Below are positions 8,090-16,859 of a stretch of DNA of 64,000 nt, in pieces. Both the position numbers and the translations under genes were made by a program. Below the pieces are notes generated by a model. That model searched no databases and was not told the DNA's origin. It saw only the letters and a list, made by a program, of their open reading frames with translations. The DNA comes from Euryarchaeota archaeon UBA557 (lineage in GTDB: Archaea; Thermoplasmatota; Poseidoniia; Poseidoniales; Thalassarchaeaceae), in assembly GCA_002503285.1 (NCBI GenBank), contig DARI01000002.1, positions 124,001 through 188,000 on the forward strand, written 5' to 3'. Position 1 is the first letter of the stretch; every line of letters begins with the position of its first letter.

Positions 8090-9919
8090 TTGTCTGACAT
8101 TCGTTCTATACTCATCCTTTATGGGTCTCAATCTGGTAATTCTGAAGATATTGCTATACAAGCAGGTAACATGTCCACGAAATTGAATCTGAACCCGACC
8201 GTTCGCGCCATGGATGAAATATCAATAACCGATTTACAGGGACATAAGAGAGTTTTAATTTGTTGCAGTACATGGGGTGATGGTGAACAACCCGATAATG
8301 CTGAAGATCTCTGGGAAGAAGCAGGTAACTCTAACATTGATTCATTAGATGGCTTAAATTTTTCAGTACTTGCACTTGGTGATTCATCATACGACCTATT
8401 TTGTGAATCAGGCAAAGAATGGGATAAATGGCTTGAATCAAAGGGAGCAAAAAGAATACATGAACGAGTAGATTGTGATGTTGATTACGAAGAGAAAGCG
8501 CAAGCATGGTCAGAAGCAGTTCTTCGAAAAATGTCTGAAGTTGAAGATGATTTGAATGTTATCGAAACTGACAATAAACCGAAAATAATTATTCAAGAGA
8601 GTGATTCATTGCCTATTAAAGAAAAAAAATCAGATAAAAAAGGGCAATGGAGCGCAAAGAATCCATATATTTCAAAAATAACTCAAAATTATATCTTAAA
8701 TGGTGAAGGGTCAGGTAAAGAGACTAGACACATTGTTTTCGATTTGGGGGATTCTAAATTAGAATACAAAGCTGGAGATGCATTGGGAGTTATTCCAATT
8801 TGCCCTCCAGAGATAGTTGATGAATTACTCTCAATCTGTGGATTTGATGGAACCGAAGAAGTAGAAACAAATTTAGGAATTTGCAGTGTAAAAGAAGCAC
8901 TATCCTCAAGATACGAAATACATAGAGTTTCGAAAAAATGGATTAATATGTTAGGGACACATATCAAAGATAATTCTGAGAGTGTAGATTTTAAAATAAT
9001 TAAAAGGCAAAGGACATCTGAACTTAGTGGAGATTTAGTAATTAACTGGGAAGGTACCGGTGTTGGAGAAGATTTACCTCCGGGATATAATGAAATAGGT
9101 TCAATAAGTAATCCAAGTTTCGATCTTTGGAATGAATTAACTTCTGACGATAGTGCAATGGAAGATTATATGTGGACTAGAGATTATATTGATGCTCTTG
9201 GAGATTTTAATGACATAATATTTACTCCCCAGGGGCTTATCGATGGAATGGATAGACTCAAACCTAGATTATATTCAATAGCTAGTAGCCCGGAATTTGA
9301 AACCGGAACTGTCCATTTGACTGTTGGAATAGTGCGCTATAATTATCATAATAGAAATAAAGCAGGACTAACTACTGGTTACTTATCAGATAGGTGTAAA
9401 GTAGATGAAACTCCAATAGGAATATTTATGTCTCCAACTCGTTCATTTATTTTGCCCGAAGATGGGAATAAGGACTGCATAATGGTTGGCCCTGGAACTG
9501 GAATTGCACCATTTAGAGCATTTCTTCAACAAAGAGATTTGAATAAAGATGAGGGCCGTAATTGGTTGTTCTTTGGAGATTGGACCGAAGATGGCGAGTA
9601 CTACTACAGAGAAGAAATGGATGATTGGAAAAATCGAGGAATACTCGATAATCATGACCTAGCATGGTCCAGAGACGGAGATGAAAAGGTTTATGTCCAA
9701 CATTTAATGGAAAGGAATGGTCTCGAAATTTGGCAATGGATAAATGATGGAGGGTATTTTTATGTTTGTGGAGACAAATCAAGAATGGCAAAAGATGTTC
9801 ATAAGACATTGATTAAAATATGCCATGAACATGGTGACATGACTGAACAAGAAGCTACTATTTATGTTGAAACCACGATGATGAAAACTGAAAAAAGATA
9901 TCTCAGAGATGTATACTGA
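8090..9919 (+). CDS. Diflavin reductase, CysJ-like (FMN/FAD/NADPH)
   Basis: A 609-residue protein with the cytochrome-P450-reductase layout: flavodoxin domain at about 5-160 (LYGSQSGNSEDIA), FAD domain at about 190-440 with RLYSIASSP near 391, and NADPH domain with GPGTGIAPFR near 466, ending in RYLRDVY as in CysJ of sulfite reductase. It starts at TTG behind an AGGGG Shine-Dalgarno. The usual role is passing electrons from NADPH to a partner such as sulfite reductase hemoprotein, but no cysI-like gene is in the window, so the acceptor is unknown. Archaeal diflavin reductases are uncommon, and transfer from bacteria is likely. Confidence 0.88.
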   Translation: MSDIRSILILYGSQSGNSEDIAIQAGNMSTKLNLNPTVRAMDEISITDLQGHKRVLICCSTWGDGEQPDNAEDLWEEAGNSNIDSLDGLNFSVLALGDSSYDLFCESGKEWDKWLESKGAKRIHERVDCDVDYEEKAQAWSEAVLRKMSEVEDDLNVIETDNKPKIIIQESDSLPIKEKKSDKKGQWSAKNPYISKITQNYILNGEGSGKETRHIVFDLGDSKLEYKAGDALGVIPICPPEIVDELLSICGFDGTEEVETNLGICSVKEALSSRYEIHRVSKKWINMLGTHIKDNSESVDFKIIKRQRTSELSGDLVINWEGTGVGEDLPPGYNEIGSISNPSFDLWNELTSDDSAMEDYMWTRDYIDALGDFNDIIFTPQGLIDGMDRLKPRLYSIASSPEFETGTVHLTVGIVRYNYHNRNKAGLTTGYLSDRCKVDETPIGIFMSPTRSFILPEDGNKDCIMVGPGTGIAPFRAFLQQRDLNKDEGRNWLFFGDWTEDGEYYYREEMDDWKNRGILDNHDLAWSRDGDEKVYVQHLMERNGLEIWQWINDGGYFYVCGDKSRMAKDVHKTLIKICHEHGDMTEQEATIYVETTMMKTEKRYLRDVY

Positions 9920-9961
9920 ATAATTAAAGAGTTTGTTGCACTCCACAAATCATAGGTAAAT

Positions 9962-11311
9962 ATGATGTTTCGCCGAGTACTTATAGCCAACAGGGGAGAA
10001 ATAGCCCTCAGGATACTGAGATCATTGCGCTCTTTGGGTATTGAGGTTGTAATTATTTATGGCAAAGAAGATAGATTATCACTACCAGTTAGGTTAGCAG
10101 ACGAAGCAATATTTATTCCTCGGGAAGATCCTTTGGCATCTTATTTGGACATTGAAGAGATAGTTAAGATATCAAAAGAAGTTGGTGCTGATGCCGTTCA
10201 TCCGGGTTATGGATTTTTAGCGGAAAATTCTACTTTTGCAAGAAGATTAGAAGAAGAAGGGATTAAATTTATTGGACCTGATTCTAATGTACTTAGACTC
10301 TTAGGAGATAAAATATCTGCTCGGGAAATAATGTCTAAAGCCGGATTACCTATTGCAAACGGAACGAATGAACCAGTATTAGATGTTAAGCATGCAACAG
10401 AGATTTCAAAGGAAATTGGATTTCCATTGATCATTAAGGCTGCAGCAGGCGGAGGGGGCATAGGGATGCAAGTTGTAACTAAAGAGAGCGAATTTAGTAG
10501 TGCATTGACACTTTGTCAAGGAAGGGCACTTTCTGCTTTTGGAGATGGCCGTGTATTTATAGAGAAATTTATTGAAGATGCTCAACACATTGAGTTTCAA
10601 ATTCTTGGAGATGGGGAGAATGCAGTGTATTTTGGAGAGAGATGTTGCTCAATCCAAAGAAGGCATCAAAAAATTATAGAAGAGGGCCCTTGGTTATCTG
10701 AAGAGGAAAGAAAAAGAATAGGCAATATAGTTATTCAGGGTGCTATTGCAGTACGATATGAAGGATTAGCAACGTTTGAATTCTTAAGAGACAGAGATAA
10801 GAATTTTTATTTCTTAGAAGTTAATCCAAGAGTTCAGGTTGAGCACACCGTTACCGAGATGATAGCAGGAGTAGATTTAGTTTCATTAGGCATTAGAATT
10901 GCTGCAGGAGAAAAATTACCCATTAAACAGGACGATATTTGCTTGAGTGGGCATGCAATTCAAGTAAGAATAAATGCTGAAAATTCCTGGACTTTAACTC
11001 CTTCTCCCGGAAAAATTTGGGAATGTATTTGGCCTGGAGGCCAAGGAGTAAGGATAGATTCTCATGCCCATACTGGATATAATATACCCTCATCTTTTGA
11101 TTCTTTGATAGCTAAAGTTATTTGTTGGGCGCCGACCAGAATGGAGGCCATAAACAAAATGTCATCGACCTTAGATGAAGTGATTCTAACTGGAGTCGAT
11201 ACATTGATTCCCTTACATAAGCAAATATTGAATGAAAGAGATTTTATAAATGGCGATATAACTATCAATTACCTAGAAGACCATCCAAATATCATGAAGG
11301 AGGATAATTGA
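9962..11311 (+). CDS. Biotin carboxylase subunit of acyl-CoA carboxylase
   Basis: ATP-grasp enzyme that carboxylates biotin using bicarbonate. The N-terminal FRRVLIANRGEIALRI, the glycine-rich loop AAGGGGIGMQ near residue 160, ERCCSIQRRHQK, and the catalytic EVNPRVQVEHTVTE near 285 are all present. At 449 residues it is a stand-alone biotin carboxylase without a biotinyl domain. The matching carboxyltransferase is at 53789-55339; no biotin carrier protein was seen. The tandem ATGs at 9962 and 9965 are both possible starts. It is followed directly by the PfkB kinase with overlapping stop and start. Confidence 0.95.
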   Translation: MMFRRVLIANRGEIALRILRSLRSLGIEVVIIYGKEDRLSLPVRLADEAIFIPREDPLASYLDIEEIVKISKEVGADAVHPGYGFLAENSTFARRLEEEGIKFIGPDSNVLRLLGDKISAREIMSKAGLPIANGTNEPVLDVKHATEISKEIGFPLIIKAAAGGGGIGMQVVTKESEFSSALTLCQGRALSAFGDGRVFIEKFIEDAQHIEFQILGDGENAVYFGERCCSIQRRHQKIIEEGPWLSEEERKRIGNIVIQGAIAVRYEGLATFEFLRDRDKNFYFLEVNPRVQVEHTVTEMIAGVDLVSLGIRIAAGEKLPIKQDDICLSGHAIQVRINAENSWTLTPSPGKIWECIWPGGQGVRIDSHAHTGYNIPSSFDSLIAKVICWAPTRMEAINKMSSTLDEVILTGVDTLIPLHKQILNERDFINGDITINYLEDHPNIMKEDN

Positions 11312-12276
11312 TGGAACTTATAATCGTTGGAAGTATTGGTTATGATGATTTAGAAACTCCCGAAGCCAGTGGTTCTGATGTAATTGGTGGTTCCGCAGTC
11401 CATTCAAGTATCTCTGCAGCATTTCATCTACCTAAGCTTCCTGGATTACCTTCAAGAGTAGGAATAATGGGGCCAATTGGAGATGATTTTCAAGATTATG
11501 ATTTAGAAATGATGGAGCATAAAGGCATAGATATAACTGGAATTGTAGAATTGGAAGGTAAGACATTTAGGTGGTCAGGGAAATATGAAGGAGCAATGAA
11601 TGATGCAGAGACTATTTCAACTGAAGTTAATGTATTGGCAAATTATTTACCTAATGTTCCAGAATCATGGACCATTCCTGAAATTATATTTTGTGCAAAT
11701 ATGCATCCATCATCACAAGTATCAGTGCTAGAGCAATGCAATGGTGCAAAGATTTCAGTAATGGACACTTTCATGTTGTGGATAGAAACAGAATTTGAAA
11801 CATTGTCTCTTGCATTAAGAAAAGTAGATATTGCAATTATTAATGAAGAGGAAGCATGTAAAATTGCAAAAGAGGACACCATAACGAAGGCGGCAAGAAA
11901 AATAATGTCTGGCGAATCATTGCATGGAGGAGAGATCGCCGGGAAAGGCCCAAGAGGGCTAATAATAAAAAGAGGGGGTGCTGGAGTATTAGCTTATATG
12001 CCATGTGGAATTATAGCATTGCCATCATATCCAACAACAAAAATAATTGATCCCACAGGTTGTGGAGATTCTTTTGCAGGAGCATTCTTAGCTAACATAG
12101 TTGGAACTAGTGGAATAATGGAAGACAGGGAGATATTGAGGAATGCATTAGCACATGCCACTGTCACTGCATCCTTCACTATAGGAGGGCTTGGTTCATC
12201 TAATTTAATAAGTCTTGAAAGAGGTAAATATCATGCAAGAGTGGACGAATATAGAAGAATTGTAGGGTTACAATAA
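11311..12276 (+). CDS. PfkB-family carbohydrate/nucleoside kinase
   Basis: Ribokinase-fold kinase of 321 residues. The GGSAVHSSISAA motif near the N-terminus corresponds to the family's substrate-binding GG block, and DPTGCGDSFAGAF near residue 246 is the signature with the catalytic Asp. The ATG at 11311 overlaps the TGA of the biotin carboxylase gene and has AGGAGG at 11299-11304, so translation is probably coupled; an in-frame TTG at 11308 is less likely. The substrate (sugar, nucleoside or ribose derivative) cannot be told from sequence. It ends in a 9-base convergent overlap with the next gene. Confidence 0.9.
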   Translation: MELIIVGSIGYDDLETPEASGSDVIGGSAVHSSISAAFHLPKLPGLPSRVGIMGPIGDDFQDYDLEMMEHKGIDITGIVELEGKTFRWSGKYEGAMNDAETISTEVNVLANYLPNVPESWTIPEIIFCANMHPSSQVSVLEQCNGAKISVMDTFMLWIETEFETLSLALRKVDIAIINEEEACKIAKEDTITKAARKIMSGESLHGGEIAGKGPRGLIIKRGGAGVLAYMPCGIIALPSYPTTKIIDPTGCGDSFAGAFLANIVGTSGIMEDREILRNALAHATVTASFTIGGLGSSNLISLERGKYHARVDEYRRIVGLQ

Positions 12277-13866
12277 CTTCTTTATCCCTGGTAACAAATT
12301 ATTATTAGATTTTGAATTTGTAGATCTTAATTGGTTAAATTTTAAATGATTATTTCCAAAAGATTGGGTATTTTCTTCCGGATGATTTTTATCGGAAATT
12401 TTCAATAATATTTTATTTATTGCATTTTGTGAAGAATTATTAGAATTAATACGTTGAGATTTTCTAATTCTTACTCCTACATCTGATTGGTGCTCTTGGT
12501 CAGATCTTAATCTAAGATGTTGTGATGTCTGGAACTTAATGTTTTTATTTAATACAGGTGATCCAATTTCAGAAACATTATTACGATTTAATTGGGCTCT
12601 AGAAAAAGCAGGTCTTAGTAATTTATCTAACCAACCGATATTTTTATTTTCATAATTTTTCCCTTTGAAATTAATTCTTGATTCCCCCCTATTGTATGCT
12701 AGATTTTTAAGGGCAGGAAATTCTGCTAAATTTGAAGTCTTGGGAGTATAATTCAGTTCATTTCTCCTACTATTATTTTCTTGGATAGCTTTTGTTTGAT
12801 TTACTATTCCTGACTTACATTCATCCCTCACAGCAACTTCGGTGGGACCTGGGAGCACAAATTTTTGCTCATAGATACCATCAGGAACACCATGAGAATC
12901 ATATGCTTTCTTGATCATTTGTGCACTAGAAATTGATGAATTAGAGTCGTTTTGCAAATAATTAAGTCTATCTTCAACTTCATGTTGTGTAGTAACTTGT
13001 TGACTGACCTCAGGATTTGAGTCAAATAACCCGCCTTGTCCAAACATATCTATATTCCCTCCAAACATATCTAATTGGTCAGCCGCCTCAGATAGAACTG
13101 AATCTATTCTTGATATTTCATCATTTTTAGATTCTTTTTCAGTGTACCATGAAGGAGGAGTTCGTCCACCCCAAGCACCTTCATATGCAGATTTAGTGTC
13201 ATCCTCAATATTTGCATCATTATTCTCAAACTTATTAAAATCTATGCCATTAGCTAAGGGAAAAATATTCATTATATCATTTGATTGAATTATTTCTTCT
13301 TCTAAATTATTTTGAGATATTGAACCTTTACTAGATTTTATCATAGAACCGCCAGCGTGAGTAAAAGCAGGATACGAGGGTATCTCATCATCTAAATTTT
13401 CAAGTCCTATTCTAGCCTGCTCAATATCATTTCCTTGCCCCAATCTAGATATCATTATTGTAAGTCTTAATAATGTCCCTTCGCTGCCTGAAATAAGGTG
13501 GCGATCGCCAGAAAATGTCTCTATAGCTAGGATTGAATATCTGGAATAAACATGAAAAAATATCGCAAATATCCCTGAAATTATAGGAATTAAGCCATAT
13601 GGTAATGTCATGGCTGTAATTCCAAGTCCCACAGATATCAATCCTAATGGAACTAATCCATTAGGGAGGTATGAAATTTTTAAAGCGCGAGTTCGATTAA
13701 TGCTTCCTAAATTTATGCGTAGGCCTTTACCATCTATTCTTTCAAGAGTTAACTGCCGTTCGGAAAGTACTGCACAAAAGTTACCTTTCACTCCGACAAG
13801 AGAAAGGTTCCCGATTAAATCGGTTTTCCCCCCTCCAGTCGGGCCTTTAAGCCCAGCTGAATACAT
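12268..13866 (-). CDS. Membrane-anchored protein with very long polar, disordered tail
   Basis: About 532 residues from ATG 13866 (an in-frame TTG at 13884 is an alternative); a TTTATA element lies about 30 bases before the ATG. The first 80 residues are compact, two adjacent hydrophobic segments follow (about 80-105), then a soluble segment, and the last 330 residues are low-complexity and rich in Asn, Ser, Glu and Lys, with repeated phrases such as DMFGGNIDMFGQGG. The N-terminal GPTGGGKTDLIG resembles a P-loop in letters only. No family recognised. The tail probably lies in the cytoplasm and may bind partners. Confidence 0.7.
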   Translation of the reverse strand: MYSAGLKGPTGGGKTDLIGNLSLVGVKGNFCAVLSERQLTLERIDGKGLRINLGSINRTRALKISYLPNGLVPLGLISVGLGITAMTLPYGLIPIISGIFAIFFHVYSRYSILAIETFSGDRHLISGSEGTLLRLTIMISRLGQGNDIEQARIGLENLDDEIPSYPAFTHAGGSMIKSSKGSISQNNLEEEIIQSNDIMNIFPLANGIDFNKFENNDANIEDDTKSAYEGAWGGRTPPSWYTEKESKNDEISRIDSVLSEAADQLDMFGGNIDMFGQGGLFDSNPEVSQQVTTQHEVEDRLNYLQNDSNSSISSAQMIKKAYDSHGVPDGIYEQKFVLPGPTEVAVRDECKSGIVNQTKAIQENNSRRNELNYTPKTSNLAEFPALKNLAYNRGESRINFKGKNYENKNIGWLDKLLRPAFSRAQLNRNNVSEIGSPVLNKNIKFQTSQHLRLRSDQEHQSDVGVRIRKSQRINSNNSSQNAINKILLKISDKNHPEENTQSFGNNHLKFNQLRSTNSKSNNNLLPGIKKLL

Positions 13867-13947
13867 CCAATTATTGCAGGGCAACTCATCAGGTATAAAT
13901 TAATGGGAAAATTAATAATAAAATATCTGTTTTACCATAATCAATCA

Positions 13948-14931
13948 TCATACCGAAATTAAATTATTTGCAGTTCCAATAATTCGCATTGGTGTTGCAT
14001 CTAGCTGAACTATGACAATTTTATTATCTTGTTTGGCCCTTACATACAATGGATTATCCCATTTGACCTCTAAATTATTATTCAATATTTGTGTTATTCT
14101 ACCTACGACAAATTGTAAATCTGTTGAAACATGAACAATGTCATCTTTTTTTAATTCTTTTTTCTGAAATGGCGCATTAATTAGTTCAAATTTAGATACA
14201 GAATGGGCTTCCAATACATTTGAATCTGAATGAACAATTATACATCCTTTTTCCAAGGCTTCTTCCCTCATATTCCTAATTGCTAGGCCTACTCTATCTC
14301 CAGAAAAGGCATTATTAACATCGTCATCCATTACTTGTAAACTCCTAACAATTCCTTTTTCCGACAATGGTAATGCTTCAATAGAATCATGTTTCTTTAC
14401 AATACCTGACTGTACATAACCAATTCCCACAAGTCCAATTCCTTGTACAACAAAATGTTGATCTATGGGGAGTATTAGTTGTTCATCCAATATTTCTCTT
14501 TCATTAAACATATCAAATATGTCTGAGCGTACTATGTTTGGCTCAGGCATGGATTTATAAATTTGCCAAGGTAACATGGCTTGAGACAATAATACTGAGA
14601 TTTGCTCCTCATCTATCCATGTACCTTCTTCAGGATTTATTATAACCATTCCATTTTGAATTCCCGCACACGAAAATGAGACAAGTATTTCTCCCAATGC
14701 GGCATCTATCTTTGATATCTCAATAATACCTGCTTTGGCGACATTAAGTACGGATAAAAGCGGCCTGATACTTTCGGGATGTTTTAAGGGCCTTAGAAAT
14801 GAGATTATTCGAGATTTTTCACCTGAACCCTCCTTGAATACATAAGATTCTATGTCCCTTACATCACCACGTTTTGCAATACTTCTAGCAAACTTTTCTG
14901 AGCCAATTAAAGCTACGTTGATTACAGGCAT
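13948..14931 (-). CDS. SelB-like elongation factor homologue with degenerate GTPase domain
   Basis: A 327-residue protein aligned with EF-Tu/SelB translational GTPases. The first strand NVALIGSEKFARSIAKRG sits where EF-Tu has NVAVIGHVDHGKST, so the P-loop Lys-Ser/Thr is gone, and no NKxD motif is visible. Domain 2 (about 160-240) is well kept, with VVQGIGLVGIGYVQSGIVKK and SGDRVGLAIR, then a domain-3-like barrel. It fits the described archaeal SelB-like (aSelBL) family, whose G motifs also deviate. It probably binds RNA or the ribosome without GTP hydrolysis. No selenocysteine machinery is seen nearby. Confidence 0.72.
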   Translation of the reverse strand: MPVINVALIGSEKFARSIAKRGDVRDIESYVFKEGSGEKSRIISFLRPLKHPESIRPLLSVLNVAKAGIIEISKIDAALGEILVSFSCAGIQNGMVIINPEEGTWIDEEQISVLLSQAMLPWQIYKSMPEPNIVRSDIFDMFNEREILDEQLILPIDQHFVVQGIGLVGIGYVQSGIVKKHDSIEALPLSEKGIVRSLQVMDDDVNNAFSGDRVGLAIRNMREEALEKGCIIVHSDSNVLEAHSVSKFELINAPFQKKELKKDDIVHVSTDLQFVVGRITQILNNNLEVKWDNPLYVRAKQDNKIVIVQLDATPMRIIGTANNLISV

Positions 14932-14978
14932 AACAGTGCTAGAATAATACTACTGTTGAAGTACGTGGTCATTAATCA

Positions 14979-15455
14979 TTATTTCATTGCATCTCTGGCA
15001 GTTTTTGCTAAGTTCCAAAATAGTTTCTCTTCTTCCGTATTAGGAGTAAATTGAGGTATTGATATTGGATTCATAGAATCATCTATTGCGACCATGAAAA
15101 AGAAACCTGAACATATTTCTTCACCCTCCCATTTGGAACGAGACATTCGACAAGATGTTACATGCAATCCTGCAGTGCGGGGGGATGTCCAAACTACTTT
15201 TGCAGTTGTTCTTATCAAATCTCCTTGATATGCTGGTTTTCGAAATTTTAATGCATCTACAGATATCGTTACGAACTCTCTGTGAGCAAACTTAGATGCA
15301 GCCATTCCTGCACTTGTATCCATTATACTCATAAGATGTCCTCCAAAAAGAGTATTTAGGGCATTAGTATGGCCAGGAAATACTTCATTCATCAAAATAA
15401 CGGGTTCAAGTGAGTAGGGTTTTTCCATGTTTATCAGGCAGACATGAGAGGGCAT
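14979..15455 (-). CDS. Acyl-CoA thioesterase, hotdog fold (YciA/BFIT type)
   Basis: Hydrolyses acyl-CoA to free acid and CoA. The core TLFGGHLMSIMDTSAGMAA carries the hotdog helix with the catalytic Asp, followed by VDALKFRKPAYQGDL and a VWTSPRTAGLHV strand, all typical of the YciA/ACOT group. ATG 15455 is chosen because a TATATAT element lies about 25 bases before it, giving an almost leaderless mRNA; ATG 15428 and GTG 15473 are also in frame. About 158 residues, the normal single-domain size. Confidence 0.88.
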   Translation of the reverse strand: MPSHVCLINMEKPYSLEPVILMNEVFPGHTNALNTLFGGHLMSIMDTSAGMAASKFAHREFVTISVDALKFRKPAYQGDLIRTTAKVVWTSPRTAGLHVTSCRMSRSKWEGEEICSGFFFMVAIDDSMNPISIPQFTPNTEEEKLFWNLAKTARDAMK

Positions 15456-15532
15456 ACTCCTTGAATACTTCACCGAATATATATCAAAAACATATATTTT
15501 ATGAGTTTATTTGAATCGGGATAACTCCTCGG

Positions 15533-16327
15533 ATGACCATGGAATTATCAAAACTGCATTGGGACGAGGTTATTTATGAAGATCCAATGGGTGGAAAAAT
15601 AATATTATGGCCGCATTTACCATGTATTATGATGCCAAGTAGTACGAGAGTAAGAAATTGGGATGGTTTAGCATTACTTTATTCATCTGAAGATATTGCA
15701 ATTTTAAGAATAGAAGATGAATTAGAAATTCAAAATCCAGGAGTTAATGTTCAAGCTGTATTGGCTTCGGGATCAGGGATGGGAATGTTATTGAAAGATA
15801 TTCAAGTCTTGGATGTAGATGGGCCAAAAATTCCAGACCCTGAACCTACACGATTATTACATCATGCAGAAAACACAGGAAATAAGCCAATATACCCAAT
15901 AATTCCCTCCATAGATGATAATAAATGGGAGGAGTGGTATATTAATTGCGCAGATAATCAAGTAAAACTAGTCCATCTCTTAGGGACTTTAACAAAATCA
16001 AATAGATATAGGAAAAATAAGATTATTGCTTCTAGAAAGATAGAAAATTCAAAACATATTAATTCCGATTTAGGAGCAGCATCGGCCGCATGTGCCTCGT
16101 GGTGGATAGAAGATAATAGAGGATTGACAGATGAATTGATTAAGGTACGGGATGAGAGATTTGCCGCTAGAATACGAGGGGCATTGGCTGATTTAAGAGA
16201 TAGGAGAGTTGATGAAAGCAATGCCCTCCATCCAATACTACTTGTACCAGTCCATCAGGCACATATTGGGAAGATCTCTGAAGCGATTAATAATTGTATA
16301 AATATAGAAAAGATAGGAAGGAGCTGA
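15533..16327 (+). CDS. Uncharacterised protein, weak TraB/PrgY-like C-terminus
   Basis: A 264-residue soluble protein. The last 60 residues (VRDERFAARIRGALADL, then ILLVPVHQAHIGKISEAI) resemble the C-terminal block of TraB/PrgY proteins, which have ERDxyMA and a GHVxGI motif, but the N-terminal TraB signature is not evident. Two ATGs (15533, 15539) are in frame, and an AT-rich box lies 25-30 bases upstream. The gene ends in an AGGAAGGAG sequence (16315-16323) that serves the next gene, so the two are one operon. Function unknown. Confidence 0.68.
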   Translation: MTMELSKLHWDEVIYEDPMGGKIILWPHLPCIMMPSSTRVRNWDGLALLYSSEDIAILRIEDELEIQNPGVNVQAVLASGSGMGMLLKDIQVLDVDGPKIPDPEPTRLLHHAENTGNKPIYPIIPSIDDNKWEEWYINCADNQVKLVHLLGTLTKSNRYRKNKIIASRKIENSKHINSDLGAASAACASWWIEDNRGLTDELIKVRDERFAARIRGALADLRDRRVDESNALHPILLVPVHQAHIGKISEAINNCINIEKIGRS

Positions 16328-16331
16328 TTAA

Positions 16332-16859
16332 ATTAAATTAAATGATAAATCATTCAAAGTAGAAACTCAAACTTTCAAATTTACACCTCAAATACCAATA
16401 AAACATGAAGATGTAATAAGTTTGAGAAATGGAACACCAAATGGAGATTATCTAATAGTATCTAATGAAAGTCCTAAATCTACTTTAGTAATTGATAAGT
16501 ATGGCTCAATTATTGTACATAATATTTCTAGGCATGAAGTTGCTAAATTGATAGTTCAAAATTTCTTACTAAGCATAGGAATGCCCGAAGACAATTTAAA
16601 ATTAGAGAGGGGAGAAATTTTAGTTCAATTTTCACTTGGTAAATCAGTTTTACTCGAGTTAGCCGAAGATCGATTTACTGACATAATATTAGATGAAGAA
16701 ATTGGAGCTTTGAGGATAGATGCAAAGAGACATAATTGCAGAATAATCTTATTCAATAATGGCAAAGGAGTTGTCCTAGGACAATCTTCGAAAAACATAG
16801 CGAAATTAGCTACAAAGTATTGGTCAGAACAACTTGAGAACGAAGGCGCATTAGCGTGA
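16332..16859 (+). CDS. Divergent TATA-binding-protein-fold protein, probable ATT start
   Basis: Two TBP-like half repeats can be read: the first ends with ESPKSTLVIDKYGSIIVHNI and a helix, the second with RIILFNNGKGVVLGQSSKNI, matching the TBP pattern 'ePk..liFssGkivvtGakS'. The first ATG/GTG/TTG in frame is TTG 16422, which would remove the first strand and helix of repeat 1. The frame is open back to a TAA at 16329, and ATT 16332 stands 8 bases after a strong AGGAAGGAG (16315-16323), so ATT is the likely start (175 residues, close to TBP's 180-190). The canonical TBP is presumably elsewhere, making this a paralogue. Confidence 0.7.
   Translation: MKLNDKSFKVETQTFKFTPQIPIKHEDVISLRNGTPNGDYLIVSNESPKSTLVIDKYGSIIVHNISRHEVAKLIVQNFLLSIGMPEDNLKLERGEILVQFSLGKSVLLELAEDRFTDIILDEEIGALRIDAKRHNCRIILFNNGKGVVLGQSSKNIAKLATKYWSEQLENEGALA

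Noticed and set aside
7966..8115. N-terminal extension of the MBL hydrolase to 8097 or 8115
   Set aside because: It would overlap the start of the diflavin reductase gene, and the residues do not match the family, which begins at MARIDFLGTG.
10207..10600. Minus-strand open frames within the biotin carboxylase gene
   Set aside because: They mirror a certain, conserved gene and have no independent support.
13948..14931. Evidence for selenocysteine insertion
   Set aside because: The SelB-like protein lacks GTPase motifs, and no in-frame TGA, SECIS-like element or tRNA-Sec was seen nearby.
16342..16362. ATG 16342 as start of the TBP-like gene
   Set aside because: It is in another frame and reaches a TAG after six codons.
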